Shown piece by piece: positions 38,672 to 49,575 of a DNA stretch of 64,000 nt. This stretch comes from Atrichornis clamosus (Eukaryota > Chordata > Aves > Passeriformes > Menuridae). Position numbers and translations under genes: made by a program. The notes beneath the pieces are model-generated. The model did not search any database and was not told the DNA's origin. It was given only the letters and a program-made list of their open reading frames with translations. The stretch spans positions 62,001-126,000 of the forward strand of contig WBMZ01010253.1 in assembly GCA_013400975.1 (NCBI GenBank), given 5' to 3'. The number at the start of each line of letters is the position of its first letter. The stretch's first letter is position 1.

Positions 38672-38699
38672 TTTTTTTTTTTTTTTTTGTCTCTCACAG
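38672..38699 (+). repeat. Poly-T run (17 T) with acceptor-like end
   Basis: Seventeen T are followed by GTCTCTCACAG ending at 38699, a strong 3' splice-site-like sequence. A GTAAGA donor-like motif at 38732 would define a 32-base exon (38700-38731). Chance is a sufficient explanation. Confidence 0.5.
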
Positions 38700-41600
38700 A
38701 CAGAGACTTCTAGGCAAACACTTGAGGACATGTAAGAGAATTACACTTTTAATATTATAGTGCTCATTATTTTAATTAATAGCTGCGAGAAGTTGCTCAG
38801 AGACAATTTTTTAAACTTCCTGAAATGATCGTTAATATTTGATGAGAGGAAGAGCACTATCTCCTCAAGTAATGAATTGGTGTGTTATGAAACCCTGTAT
38901 TCACACACTTCTCGGGCAGAATGTGCTCATTCCTTTGGCTCACACTGCTCCCAAGGGGCTGCAACCTCCACGGAAAGCTGTGCTTTTCCACCTGCACACA
39001 CTGAGCTGTTTCTTGCTGGGCTGTACCACTGCCACGCCTTTTTGAAGTGGAAGCTGGCTGGTTTAAAACATCCCCTGATTTTGAAAAGTTGGTGTGAGGT
39101 GTGTGGGTGAAGGGATTTAGGTGTTCTGGAATAACCTGGGCAGTGACCCCGGGAGATTGAGCCGGACACCCCAGGCACCCATGTCCTGCAGCAGGTCTTC
39201 TGTGGGCCAGCCACACACGGGACAAAGATCTGCTCTGCTTACCCATAAACACCTTTGAAATTCATGCTCCTGTGCTGTGCATGGGGAATTCTTGCAGTAC
39301 GTGCCAGCTCTTGCGTTGGTGTCCAACTACATCTAGATGGAATTGTCAAGATATATGAGGGCATTAAGAATCTCCATTGCAAGCTTGCAGTGACCAGATT
39401 CCACTGCTCTAGTCACTGTCCAGATAAGGTTTCTGTATTTTTCTATCTTACTTTTCCCATCGCTCAGGTGGTCCTATGTGGATGTGTTCAGGCTCTCAGT
39501 CCTCCAGTGTCTGCTTAAGAGTTTCACCTTTGTCAGGTATCCCAGTGGCTGCCTTATTGCCTATTTCCTTTTCTACATTCCTTGTTACCTGTTGAACCAG
39601 CCTGCTTAGTGCTCCTTCTCTGGTTTTCTTCTATTTCCTATAATGCATAATTCATTTTTCTAATTAAAAAAAAGAATCCTGAAGAAATCCATGAAATCAA
39701 TCAGCCTTTTGTCAGTGGATTAGGCAGGTGTCTGTCTTGCACAAAACCTGTGAAGAGAAAGGCTGAGTTCAGTGGTCACATGTGGTGGGAAATTCAGGCA
39801 GGGACCTGGGTCATAAAGTCACCAACTCTGGCAGCCGAATTTTGCCTTTAACGGATGGTGAAGAAGAAACAGAATAAACTCTACACGTGTGCATCATTTG
39901 ACCAAGAGAAATACGTGTGCCCCAAATTAGCAGTCGAGAAAGGCAGACAGGTCCTTTCAAGATTCCAGGTGGTATCTGGGTACCCAAAGCAGAGAGCCTG
40001 AAGGGATATCCAGTTCAGAAGATTAATCAGTCTAGTTAAATTGGGCATTGGTGCTACCCAGAACCTGTAACTGTTTTCAAATGAAATCTGAGTACACTTC
40101 GTTATTTTCAGCATTTCCTACTCATTCAGGTTTTTCAAAATGAACCTTCATTTTCAATTAACCAGTTAGAAATCACAAGGCAAAAATAAAGAAAAATATT
40201 AATTTATTGCTGTCCTATTTTAATAACAAGATTTCTTTGTTTGTATGAAACACACAAGTAATGACTGCATGAGATAAAAGGCATGGACGGAAATGAATAC
40301 CTGAAAATTATTGTAAGAATGATCTTTAACAGTTCTACAAGTTATTTTGAACTAATAAGTTATGGTTGGTGTTTTGCTACTGTGTTGGTCTCAGTGGACA
40401 TAATTAATAGTGAAGTTTTCATTTTTAACAAGAATATTTTCTACTGCCCCTGAAAATGAGGGCATTTTTTCTAATTAATAATTCTCTCTGTTTAAAAAAA
40501 ATAATATTCAGTTATAATAATGGCCGCATTCTTTGCATGACTGGAAGGCAGCTGCTAAGCATCCTGTGAAGTCATATCTCAAAAACACAATTCTGAATGA
40601 AATTCTAAGCTGGTATAAACAGACATAACTTCATTAAGTTGAGGGGAATTATGTTTGCCTGCTGTAGTCTTGAGATGGCCTTTATTATCATTCGAAAAAT
40701 TAAGCATAGCAGTAAGTCACTGAGTTCCTTGCTTTTGAAAAGCCTTATAGCTTTTGGATGTACTGTAAACAAGAATGGGGTAGATTGTCAATTTAAAATT
40801 ATCTAATGGCACCATTTCACCAAAGGTGTGCTATTAAGCAGCACAAAGAATCTTTGAGGCTGTGCAAGGAGCCCAGGAGTCATCGGTGTCTTTTGTTGTG
40901 TGACATGGTGCAACTCGTGTAGAGATTCATTTTGCTAATTATGTGAATAAAAAAACTGTGGTGGGGGAAACAAAAGACTATTTCTCGTTCATTTAAATCT
41001 ATCATTAAAATGTTTTTTCCAGGACTGCAGTTCTCTCAGCACTTTAGAAAGGACTGCTTGTTCTTGCTGGTGATTAGAAAAGCAATGTAAGGTGAAAGCA
41101 AAACCTTATCCATTAAGGGAGACACCTTCCCCCTGCCCCTGCCCCGTCCAGGGGGGTAGACTGACACTGTCTGTGTGCCAGTCAATAACTTGTTGTGCAG
41201 TTGGCCTTGCTTGATGTGGCTTTACCTATTTTTCACATTTGTTCTTTTTTTTTTTTTGGCAGGGGGAAGGCAGTTGAAACATTTTGGTGGGGAGATAAAT
41301 AAAATTTTTGTCTTGCCCTGTTCCAATATCTATTTAAAATAAACTTATAATTTTTTTTTTTTGGTCTCAAATTCCTTGGTACTGAATGTGCTCTGTCCCA
41401 CCTGCCTGAGGTGCTACAGGTGTTATTCCATCTAATGACCGTCTGAAGCTCTGGCACCCCCTGAGCTGGCAGAAATCTCCTGGCAGGCTTGGCCAGGTTC
41501 ACCCTGGTCTCTTGAGGCTGTGCATTCACCATGCCACAACCACAGATGGAAAAGCACTAAGTGTTCTGGAAAGCTTCTCCCTGTGATAGTGTCAGACTGG

Positions 41601-43739
41601 AACTGGCAGCTCCAGTAGCCTCGAAAGAGGCTGTAATTGAGTGGTTTCCAGCCTAATGTGACAGGCTTAAGAGGTATGAAAAGACTGATGTGTTTTGAGC
41701 AAATCTTCCTGAGAACTATCAGACTGACTGCTTAATTGGACCTAACTTTATTCAAACCCCTGGCAGCTCTCCCAGCATCAGTATTCAAGCTGCTGTCCAG
41801 GCAGTCTCCCCTCGTGTACCACTGCAGCAGGACACCATAAAGAACATGTAGCTGTCACTGAAAATGGGTGTGAATTCCATGTAATCGTCTGTGGCACCGG
41901 TTTCTAACATCAGAGCCTGGTACATGTTATTGCTGGGAGTCTCTGCATTGACTGTAATGGATTTTTGATCAGTCCCCCCCAAAAAATAAAAACGCCAGAG
42001 AGATGAGAGAACAAAACATGCAAAGAAGGAGAGTCTGAGGGTAGCAGAGGAGTCTCTGCTGAGGTCTGAGCATTGAACTACAGAAAACCCTCATTGAGTA
42101 TCCTGCTTGGGCTCACAGCTGAAAAATATTTACTGAGTGCATTTAACCAAATGGATTTAAGTATACAGAATCCATTTGCAAAACGTCTGCAAGTATTGGG
42201 TAAATTGAGCTCGTTGTTTGTATGGTTGTCTCTGCAATCAAACTGTAATCATGTGTAAACTGTGAGCAACCATGTGCAGTTCATATGCAATTATTTACAA
42301 ACTGGTTTTGTGAAATCCAATTGTATTACCAGTGGTAATGAACTTCAGTGTGTAATAGGTTGTTTTCAACCCCTTTAAAATGCTTCAGTGCCTTTCTTCC
42401 TATTTTAAGCCCTTCTGAATGTAAAAATAGATTAATATATACTACATATTTCAGGATTACCGTTCACTTAGTGATGAAGTTCATGCCACAAAATGCAGTG
42501 CCTTGCCATAACCTGCTTTTGCCATGCATACTTGATCACTCCAGCTCAAACCTGGGATTTGTATTTAAATTCAGAGCAAAAATTCTGTGGGCTGACAGAA
42601 CAGTGAGAGAAGTTTTAGGCTATGCTGCTTTCTTTTCAAGGCTGCTGAAAGGTGTTTATTGTTTGCCTCCTTACCAATCCATAGGCTTTGAAACCTTGAA
42701 CAGTAAGTCAGCATAGCTTTGCAGGTGGTGGGAAATGAAAAGCAGCATTAATGCAATTTCTTTTAAAATGCCTCTTTCTAGTTTCTCTGGGAAGCAAGTC
42801 ACAAAAACTTCGTGAAGTTGTGAAGCCATATGAAAGTTTAACTGATAAACTTTTGAGAGGACCTCATTATTCTCCTCTTCACTGCTGAAAGCACACAACT
42901 GCTTAAAGCTTTAATGCTATTATCACCAGAGAAATGTGTCTCCAGCCAATAAACACCTAACAGTGCTCCATGGTGGGGCTTTTTTACCATAGTTTCCCCA
43001 TGCCTCATAAAAAAGAGCAACATTCCCAGCCTGAGCCTTATGTCACAATGTCAGAGGTTTCACTGGCATTTTGTGAGCTGTAGCTCAGAATGTGGTAGGC
43101 AGGTGTTGGAGCCATAATTTTTGGAAAAGGATGATCCTACAGGCATAAATCCTGAGGTGCCTCCAGACTCTGCCTTCTGTAAGCTGCTGAAGCCAGGTCA
43201 ACGAGCTTTTCTCTCCCCTCACAACTACCACAGCTGTGGCAAACAGCCCAAAGACGATGCTAGAAAATAAGCAGATTTGTTTCCCCATATGAACCAACCA
43301 GCTGTTGAGTTCTACAAAGAGCTATTTTCCCTTTCCTTGGAATGATCATCTGCACTAAGAGAGAACTGTCAGAAGAGATCCTGGGAACCTGGAGAGGTAG
43401 ATGGGAAAAAAATATGCTGAAGTAGGGTCTGAGAAAATATTGGTAAGTGTTACCTGAGAAAAGAGAGCCAAACCCATCCTGATATTAAAATACTTAGTAG
43501 ACAAAGCTATGCCTTGTCTGAACTTCCTCATTTAAATGGTAGTTGCTTCTTTCCTTTCACGAGTGTACAAGTTCATTCAGACTCTTCCCCCCCTAATTTT
43601 GTAGGATATGTCTTCAAAGAAAAATGTCACAGGACAACAGTCTGCTGCTAGGGGAAAAATGTCAAGGTGAAGCGTGGCCATACATCATCCCTAAACGCTG
43701 AGGCACAAGGATTCCAAGGGGGAAGGTATTTATCATGTG

Positions 43740-44045
43740 ATACTGTTCTATCACGACGACTCTATATTTCTGTAGTGCCCGGTGATGGATGCGTGCCGGG
43801 TGCAATCACTCTCCTCCTGCAGCACCGTGTCCAGTGTTCACTGCGGCCTCGTGCAGCAGCCGCCACATCCACTGTGACCACGGCGCGTGCTGGCCACAGC
43901 ACAGCCCCAGTGACAGGGCGCGGAGCCAGGGCTCGTCCATTAACAGACAGCACGAAAACACCGGATTATCCATCACACTGCCCAGCAGCTTTCCTCTAAG
44001 CTTGTAGTAAAGAGTATTTGACAACACGGACGGGCAGCCCGTGTG
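43740..44045. promoter_or_regulatory. Moderate CpG cluster
   Basis: By hand count about 17-20 CpG occur in 300 bp, compared with almost none in the flanks. They include CCACGGCGCGTGC, GGATGCGTGCCGGGTGC and an ACGGGC-A-GCCCGT inverted repeat at 44030-44042. Overlapping frames of 60-110 codons on both strands follow from base composition. It could be a weak promoter, an unmethylated regulatory patch or a decayed GC-rich insertion. Confidence 0.3.
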
Positions 44046-47000
44046 AAAGAGAGAAAACAATACACAGGGGGTGGCTGCAAGGGGCCTTGAGCTTCATTTG
44101 GGCAAGGGTGAGGAGTGTCTTAGAGTGCATCACCTGCCAGACGTGGTGCTCCAGCCCTGCCTCTCCTCTGGGCAGGACAGTTCTGGTCCCTAAGTGACTC
44201 CAGGAGAGCCGTGTGACACCCGTGCAGCAGCAATTGTCGTGGCCAGGTGCTGATGTGTTTCACTGGTGGCTTGGGTGGGGTTTTTATTTGTTTGGAGGGG
44301 AAGAAGCTTATCCCCTGCTGGATCAGAAACGAAGGAAGAGCGAGAACTGAACTATCTGCACCTCTCAGATGCCCCTGGCAGCCAGGGAGTGTTAGTGTGA
44401 ACTCCTGGTGAGTCTCTACATTCTCAGTGATGTCAATAAGGGGGGCCGTGCACACAGCCCAAGAAGCTACTTGCATAAATAAGCTTTCCTTCATTAGGAA
44501 GTTAAAAAATCCAGCAAAAGAGAAAAACTTGCAGAAACCTCATTTTTGAGAGACTTTTTTTTCATGAACAAGCATGATGAAGAGATCTGATTTGTTTGTG
44601 TGAGTACTGATTTCTTTGTCTGAATACATTTATTCTTGTCTTTGAGTAGTCACAGAATTATCTGAAAACTAGAGTTTGTACTCAAATTCTGCCATCTTTT
44701 TGCTAGTACCCATAACTTTGGAAACAATGTATATTTATTTCAGGTACTCACTGGTATTAATGACTTAACGTTAAATAATGCCAAAATTTCATAGCACACA
44801 GGTATTTTCATGAATAGACTTTGTAAATATGATTAAGATCCTTCCAGTTGGACTGGAATCTTTATTTGTTTTTAATCACTAAGCTGTAGCTGTACTTAAT
44901 ACAGTTTTTTTACAGTTTTGGATACTTTGCTACGGAGAATCTTTTTTACCTTCCCACGGCACGGTTGGTTGAGATTTGGGACTTCAGATAAAGACGCTGT
45001 CGGCACACTTTTGGGGGATGGTGGAAGTATCACTGAGCAAAAACTGTATATGGAATAGAGCACAGCTGAGAGTGAATCCGAAGGAAATTCTATTCCCTCC
45101 TCCCTGCATCAGCCTCGCTGGGCTTTTACTCTGAGCCATGTTGTAATTGCTGACTGTCACCCCACAGCACAGAACCCCCTGCTCCACCGAGCACTGGAGA
45201 CACGGCTCTGGAGGCGCTGCCTGAGCGGGAACACGGCCGTGGCATCCCCCTTCGCACAGGGAAGGGCGCCTTCCTTCTGCAACTTACAGACGTTTTCGGC
45301 TGGTCCTGCGTATCTGCAGAGTGTTTGAGCTGCCACGTAATTTTCTCCTAGCAAACAGACACCAAAAAGAGTAATACAGCGGGATTTTCAGGGATTGTGG
45401 TTCCCCAGACCCCCTCAGCAGGGAGCACAAGTGAGGGTGAAATGTTTCTTTGTCTTTATTGCCCCCACTGTTGTTCAAGTCAGGACCAGCCACGTTTTTG
45501 CCTTGTGTAAAAATCGTGCACTGACTACCAGAAAACTGAAATGGGAGTATTTCATTTCGCTCAGGAGTGACCTTGCTAGAGAGGGCTTGAAATCTATCAA
45601 AATATGCATTTCTATCATCCTTAAGAGATACTGCTCTTAAGTAATTTGATGGTAATGGAGATAATAGGAAAATGATTTGAATCTTTGCTTTTGCAGAGGT
45701 ATGTTTGACTATCATTCAGCCTTTCTACGTCAAGAACTCATTCAAAAGTAATATGTGGAATGGGTTGTGCAGGAAACAAGGTCAGTTTGTTTTATTTCAA
45801 CAACATATTCAGGCAGCTAAGCTGATATGACTTCTATAACACTGCTCCTTTTGTCCCACTACAAAGAAGGAGGTAGTTAATTTAGGTTAGATTTTTATTT
45901 TTTATAGGTAGTGACTTTTTTTTTTTAAATGTCATGCACTGTTTTCACTTATAAATTTGGAAAACATTTGCATACACTTAATTCATCTTTTAATGACATA
46001 AATTAATTAGATACAGTAATCTAGAAAGTAAGAATATAGGTTGGACTTTCAGGCTAGACTGGAAATATGATGACTCAAAGACTCAAAATCAAAATCCTGT
46101 AAATGCTCACTTAGACTTCCAAAAATTTTGATATCTTCTCTTTCTACAGGTTAACTTAAATGTGCATTAAAGAATCCTCTGTCTGTGAGCCTCTTGTTTT
46201 AGGTGGGATCAAGCTCCTTCTGTCCTGCTGTACCTGTGCAGACTGAACTGTAGATAAAATTAGCTTTGCCTTACTGACCCAGGGGGGTTTGTGTTCTCCA
46301 GGCTCACCTTTAAGCCACATCTTTGTAATCAGGTGAATTCCCAGTCATTGGGATCAGGTAAAAGTGAGTGCAACCAGAAAAACTTTTGGTTTAGGACTAG
46401 TTGCCAGTTAGATGTGTGAATCATAGTTCTGGAAATGGGACTGTCCTTCTGGCTGCAGGCCACGTTTGTAGAAGATTAAGAAATAATGAAATATGTTACT
46501 TTATTCTGCCAGAACATTTCAGAGCAGCTTTGGGTGCAAATTCACATCCTTCTTGTTTGTTTCTGATTTGTCAGTGGAAGGTTTAAAGTGTCATAAAGTA
46601 AGTGAGACTCTGGTCTTCGGGTCAGGCTGGAGATTTCAGTGAGATACATTAGGTAGCTTCATATTTTTCATCTTGTTTTTCATGTCTCGTGCAGAGATGT
46701 TGAACTTCTAACTTTCTGAAAGAAGGGTATTCTTATACTCTTTGCTTCCCTGTGTCTTTGCACAACACATTTTCAGTCCCACCGGGCTGGCACCAATTGC
46801 AAGAATGTGTTACTTTCATTCATTTTTTTGTTTTACCACATGGTCTCTGAGGAATTTTCAAGCTTGCAAGCCTATGAAACTATAAAAATGAAAAAGATTG
46901 GGGAGTTTTAGGCTGTATCAAAGTTACTTTTCATGGCTTATGCTCTCTGAAAGTCATGCACAATCAGGTTTCAGACAGTGCTCAAATATATCTGGAGTTG

Positions 47001-47570
47001 GTATTATACCACTGACTCCATTATCAGCTGTTACAGTCCCAGGGTGGGAAAAGGAGGCCACATCTCTTTGCCCATGAAGACATCTAAAAATGTTGGCTAT
47101 TGTGGGATTTCATTTAAATCACACCACGGAAGAACAGGCAGCCTGAAAAAATAGATTTGTTTTGTCCATTGGTGTTACAATGTTGTTCATTTCTTGGGAA
47201 CTCTTGACCCACTGTTCCTGTTCCTCTTGCCAAAAGAGGATGAGTGCTCTCTTCTAGATCATTACACCAGCAGTCAAGAGAAATGTGGGGAGGAGTGAAT
47301 CTTGCTTTCCCATTGGAATAGAGCTGATGATTCAGAATTTTCAATCTCAGAAGTTGTTTTTAGGGGGCAGGACAACATTTGTGCTGTTGCAGTGGTAGCG
47401 GTGAGACTCTCCTTACTTTAGAGGGATGTTCACCAGAGCAAGGTCTGACCCTCAGCGTCTGAGCTGGCTACTTGGAAAACAGATTTGGATGCTCAAAGGG
47501 GAGCACTGGCTTTCTCCTGGGTCCCTATTTCCACCAATTTCTCTCTGAAGAAGAGCCCTTTACAAACAAG
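44046..47570. other. Unique non-coding sequence
   Basis: No gene or transposon is recognised. It contains a small CpG patch at 45185-45312 (listed), an 11-T run at 45916-45926 and an 8-bp-arm hairpin sequence at 45620-45641. Confidence 0.55.
45185..45312. promoter_or_regulatory. Small CpG patch with minus-strand donor-like motif
   Basis: About 11 CpG in roughly 130 bp. AACTTACAG at 45281-45289 reads CTGTAAGTT on the minus strand, a good 5' splice-site match adjoining the patch. The combination is suggestive of a small minus-strand first exon but is far from proof. Confidence 0.2.
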
Positions 47571-48033
47571 ATCACAGACTCACTGGTTGAGGTAAGAAGG
47601 GATCTCTGGAGGTCACTTTATCCCACCCCACTGCTCCAGCAGGGTCACCCACAGCAGGCTGCCAGCACCAGAAAACTTTTGAATATCTCCAAGGATGGAG
47701 ACCCTACAACTTCCCTGGGCAACCTGCACCAGTGCTGCCACCCTCACAGCAAAAAGTGGGTCTTGATGTTCTGGCAGAACTTCCCATGTTCCAGTTTGTG
47801 CCCGTTGTCCTGCCACTGAGCACCTCTGGGAAGGTCCTGGCCCATTTTCTTGACTGCCTCCCTTTAGCTTTTAGTGTACTTGAAGAGATGTCCCAGTGGC
47901 AGCTCTCTCAGCCGTTCCCTGTATGAGAGACTCCAGTCCCTTTATCACCTCAGGGGCTCTCCATGGACTCTCTCCAGCAGCTCCGTATCTCTCTTCTGCT
48001 GGGGAGCCCGCTACTGGATACTGGATTCCCATG
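47571..48033 (-). mobile_element. CR1 LINE fragment, antisense, long 3' part
   Basis: About 460 bp of CR1 inverted. The + strand shows TGGTTGAGGTAAGAAGGGAT, CTCTGGAGGTCACTTTA, GCTCCAGCAGGGTCACCC, TTGAATATCTCCAAGGATGG, CTTCCCTGGGCAACCTGC, CAGTTTGTGCCCGTTGTC, AGCTCTCTCAGCC, GGACTCTCTCCAGCAG and CTCTTCTGCTGGGGAGCCC in order. This covers the ORF2 C-terminal region and the 3' end. It is the same broad type as the copy at 15875-16420 but inverted and less GC-rich. Coding capacity is lost. Confidence 0.93.
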
Positions 48034-48123
48034 TTTCATTCCCATTGTTAAACTGTTGTTATGAACACTTCCCCCCCCATACACATAACGTTTTCAGGAA
48101 AAAATCTGAATATCCCCATGGAA

Positions 48124-48285
48124 AATGGTCACAGCCCCAAGGCTGCCAGAGTTCCAGGAGCATTTGGACAATGCTCCCAGGCACAGGGTGGGGTGGGATT
48201 GTTGGGGTGTCTGTGCAGGGACAGGAGCTGGACTGGATGAGCCTTGGGGGTCCCTTCCAGCTCGGGACATTCTGTGATTCTGTGA
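48124..48285 (+). mobile_element. CR1 LINE fragment, sense 3' end
   Basis: GGTCACAGCCCCAAGGCTGC, GAGCATTTGGACAATGCTCC, CAGGCACAGGGTGGGGTG, GGACAGGAGCTGGACTGGAT, GGGTCCCTTCCAGCTC and ATTCTGTGATTCTGTG run in CR1 consensus order. This is a different subfamily from its inverted neighbour, 90 bp upstream. It is 5'-truncated and has no ORF. Confidence 0.95.
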
Positions 48286-49140
48286 AATGAAAACCAGTTT
48301 AAATAATGGAAAACATCCAGATTTTTACAAAACCTGTGACCCTGTTAAAATGGAATTCTGGAAAATTTAATAAGCATTTCATGTCATAGCAGATCTGTTT
48401 GAATCAATGAAAAAAGTGTTAGCATTTTTCTAGGCACATAGCTGGAGCAGAACTATTCTCCAAATTTTTGGTCTGAGTACAGGAATGCCTTTTCCATCTG
48501 ATAGGAACTCTTTGAACAGTTGTTCTGACTTTGGGGAAAAAATCCTCTTTAGACTCTCCAGTGGTATCTTCAACAATGAATAATTAATTTTTTGGAGTGA
48601 AAAATCATTGTAATGGAACTGACCTTTCCCTATAGCAATAGGTTCAATCACTTCCATCTGTCACAATCTCTTTGCAGGATTTTAATTAATGGTGAAAAAT
48701 GTTTCCTCCCCATGTCAATGTGTTATTTAGAATCCCAAACACCTCAGTGCTCCGCAACATTCTGGCAATACAAAATGAAAAGGAGAAAAGAAACCAAACC
48801 TTCCGAGATCGGGACAGATTTCCTGGGGAAAATTCTGGAAAGCAGTAGAACCTCTATCTTTTCCCAGCAGGTCTTTAAGCCAGAAAATAATGACAAGTCA
48901 TCAGTCTTCCTCAGCAGGCTGGGAACTGATGAATCCAGCTTTCCAAAGAGCAGCTTTGCAGCAACATGGCCACATCCTTTCAGAGAGCTGTGTGAATTGC
49001 ATATATATGAAAATGGCTTTTTTTTTTTTTTGGCCCCCCACGTCCAGAAAATGGTAGCGTTAGCAGGAGTAGGGACTGGACTGCTGCCACAGAGCTGCAG
49101 TCAGACCTGCCTTCACCAGCCAGCTGCACAGACCCTCCTG
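48286..49140. other. Unique sequence upstream of CpG island
   Basis: No gene is recognised. A 181-codon open frame on the + strand (48613-49158) runs toward the CpG island but crosses a T14 run (49018-49031, giving poly-Phe) and has no domain, signal or family resemblance. Frames of this length are expected by chance in a window of this size. Confidence 0.5.
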
Positions 49141-49575
49141 CGTCTTGCTGCCTTCTGAGCAGTGCCCGTGTGCTCTGGCGGGCAGGCAGGCACTCGGGGT
49201 AACTCACACCTCCCTCCTGGGCAGCGGCGAGGCTCAGCCGCAGCCCAGAGCCGTGCGGGGCACAGGCAGAGAGCGGGGGGTCTCTGCTCGCGGCCCACCC
49301 TGCCGGGCTGGGCGGGCACCCCGGGGCAGCAGCAGTTTGCAGCGCTCTCCTCAACGACCCGCGGCAGGACCGGCTCCTCCGGAGCTCTGTGGGTGTGCCG
49401 AGTCTCCGCCGCGGCTGCCGGCGTGTAAAGGCCGCGGAGCTGCCGCCAGCGCTCTGCCCGGCCACACTGGCGTTACACGGCCCATGCGATCCCGCCTCGC
49501 CTACGCGGCTGTTCCTGCAGAGCGCATCACACCCGTCTCGGCTATTTTAACAGCAGGCGCTGCTACCCAGCTTCC
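49141..49575. promoter_or_regulatory. CpG island (possible promoter / first exon)
   Basis: By hand count there are about 43 CpG in 49141-49560, roughly one per ten bases, with GC content near two thirds. That gives an observed/expected close to 0.9, while the flanks are nearly CpG-free. No CR1 or other repeat words are seen inside, so it does not look transposon-derived. An AACC|GTGAGT donor match lies at 49638 on the + strand, and a GTGAGT match on the minus strand lies near 49203-49208, so either direction of transcription is possible. In vertebrates such islands usually mark unmethylated promoters. The open frames inside (up to about 160 codons) are expected from the GC content and resemble no protein I know. 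The product could be a lncRNA or a protein gene's untranslated first exon. Confidence 0.6.

Larger units (their letters stand above)
33071..43739. other. Longest unique non-coding stretch
   Basis: More than 10 kb without a recognised gene or transposon. Contents are a 20-bp tandem duplication (35039-35077), an A/C tract (36235-36293), an 18-bp palindrome (37307-37324), a T17 run at 38672-38688 leading to a TCTCACAG acceptor-like end at 38699, and T runs at 41245-41257 and 41351-41362. The segment 40370-40760 is AT-rich with TAATTAATAATT and could be conserved regulatory DNA. The 127-codon frame at 34017-34400 has no family signature. Confidence 0.55.

Noticed and set aside
41245..41362. Two poly-T runs considered as minus-strand poly-A tails of processed pseudogenes
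   Set aside because: No recognisable cDNA body, polyadenylation signal placement or target-site duplication was seen.
45620..45641. Hairpin with 8-bp arms (CTTAAGAG and CTCTTAAG)
   Set aside because: Arms of this length with short loops are expected several times per window. It has no terminator or miRNA-like context.
48613..49158. 181-codon + strand open frame ending at the CpG island
   Set aside because: There is no domain, signal peptide or family resemblance, and it reads through a T14 run as poly-Phe. One or two frames this long are expected by chance over six frames of 64 kb.
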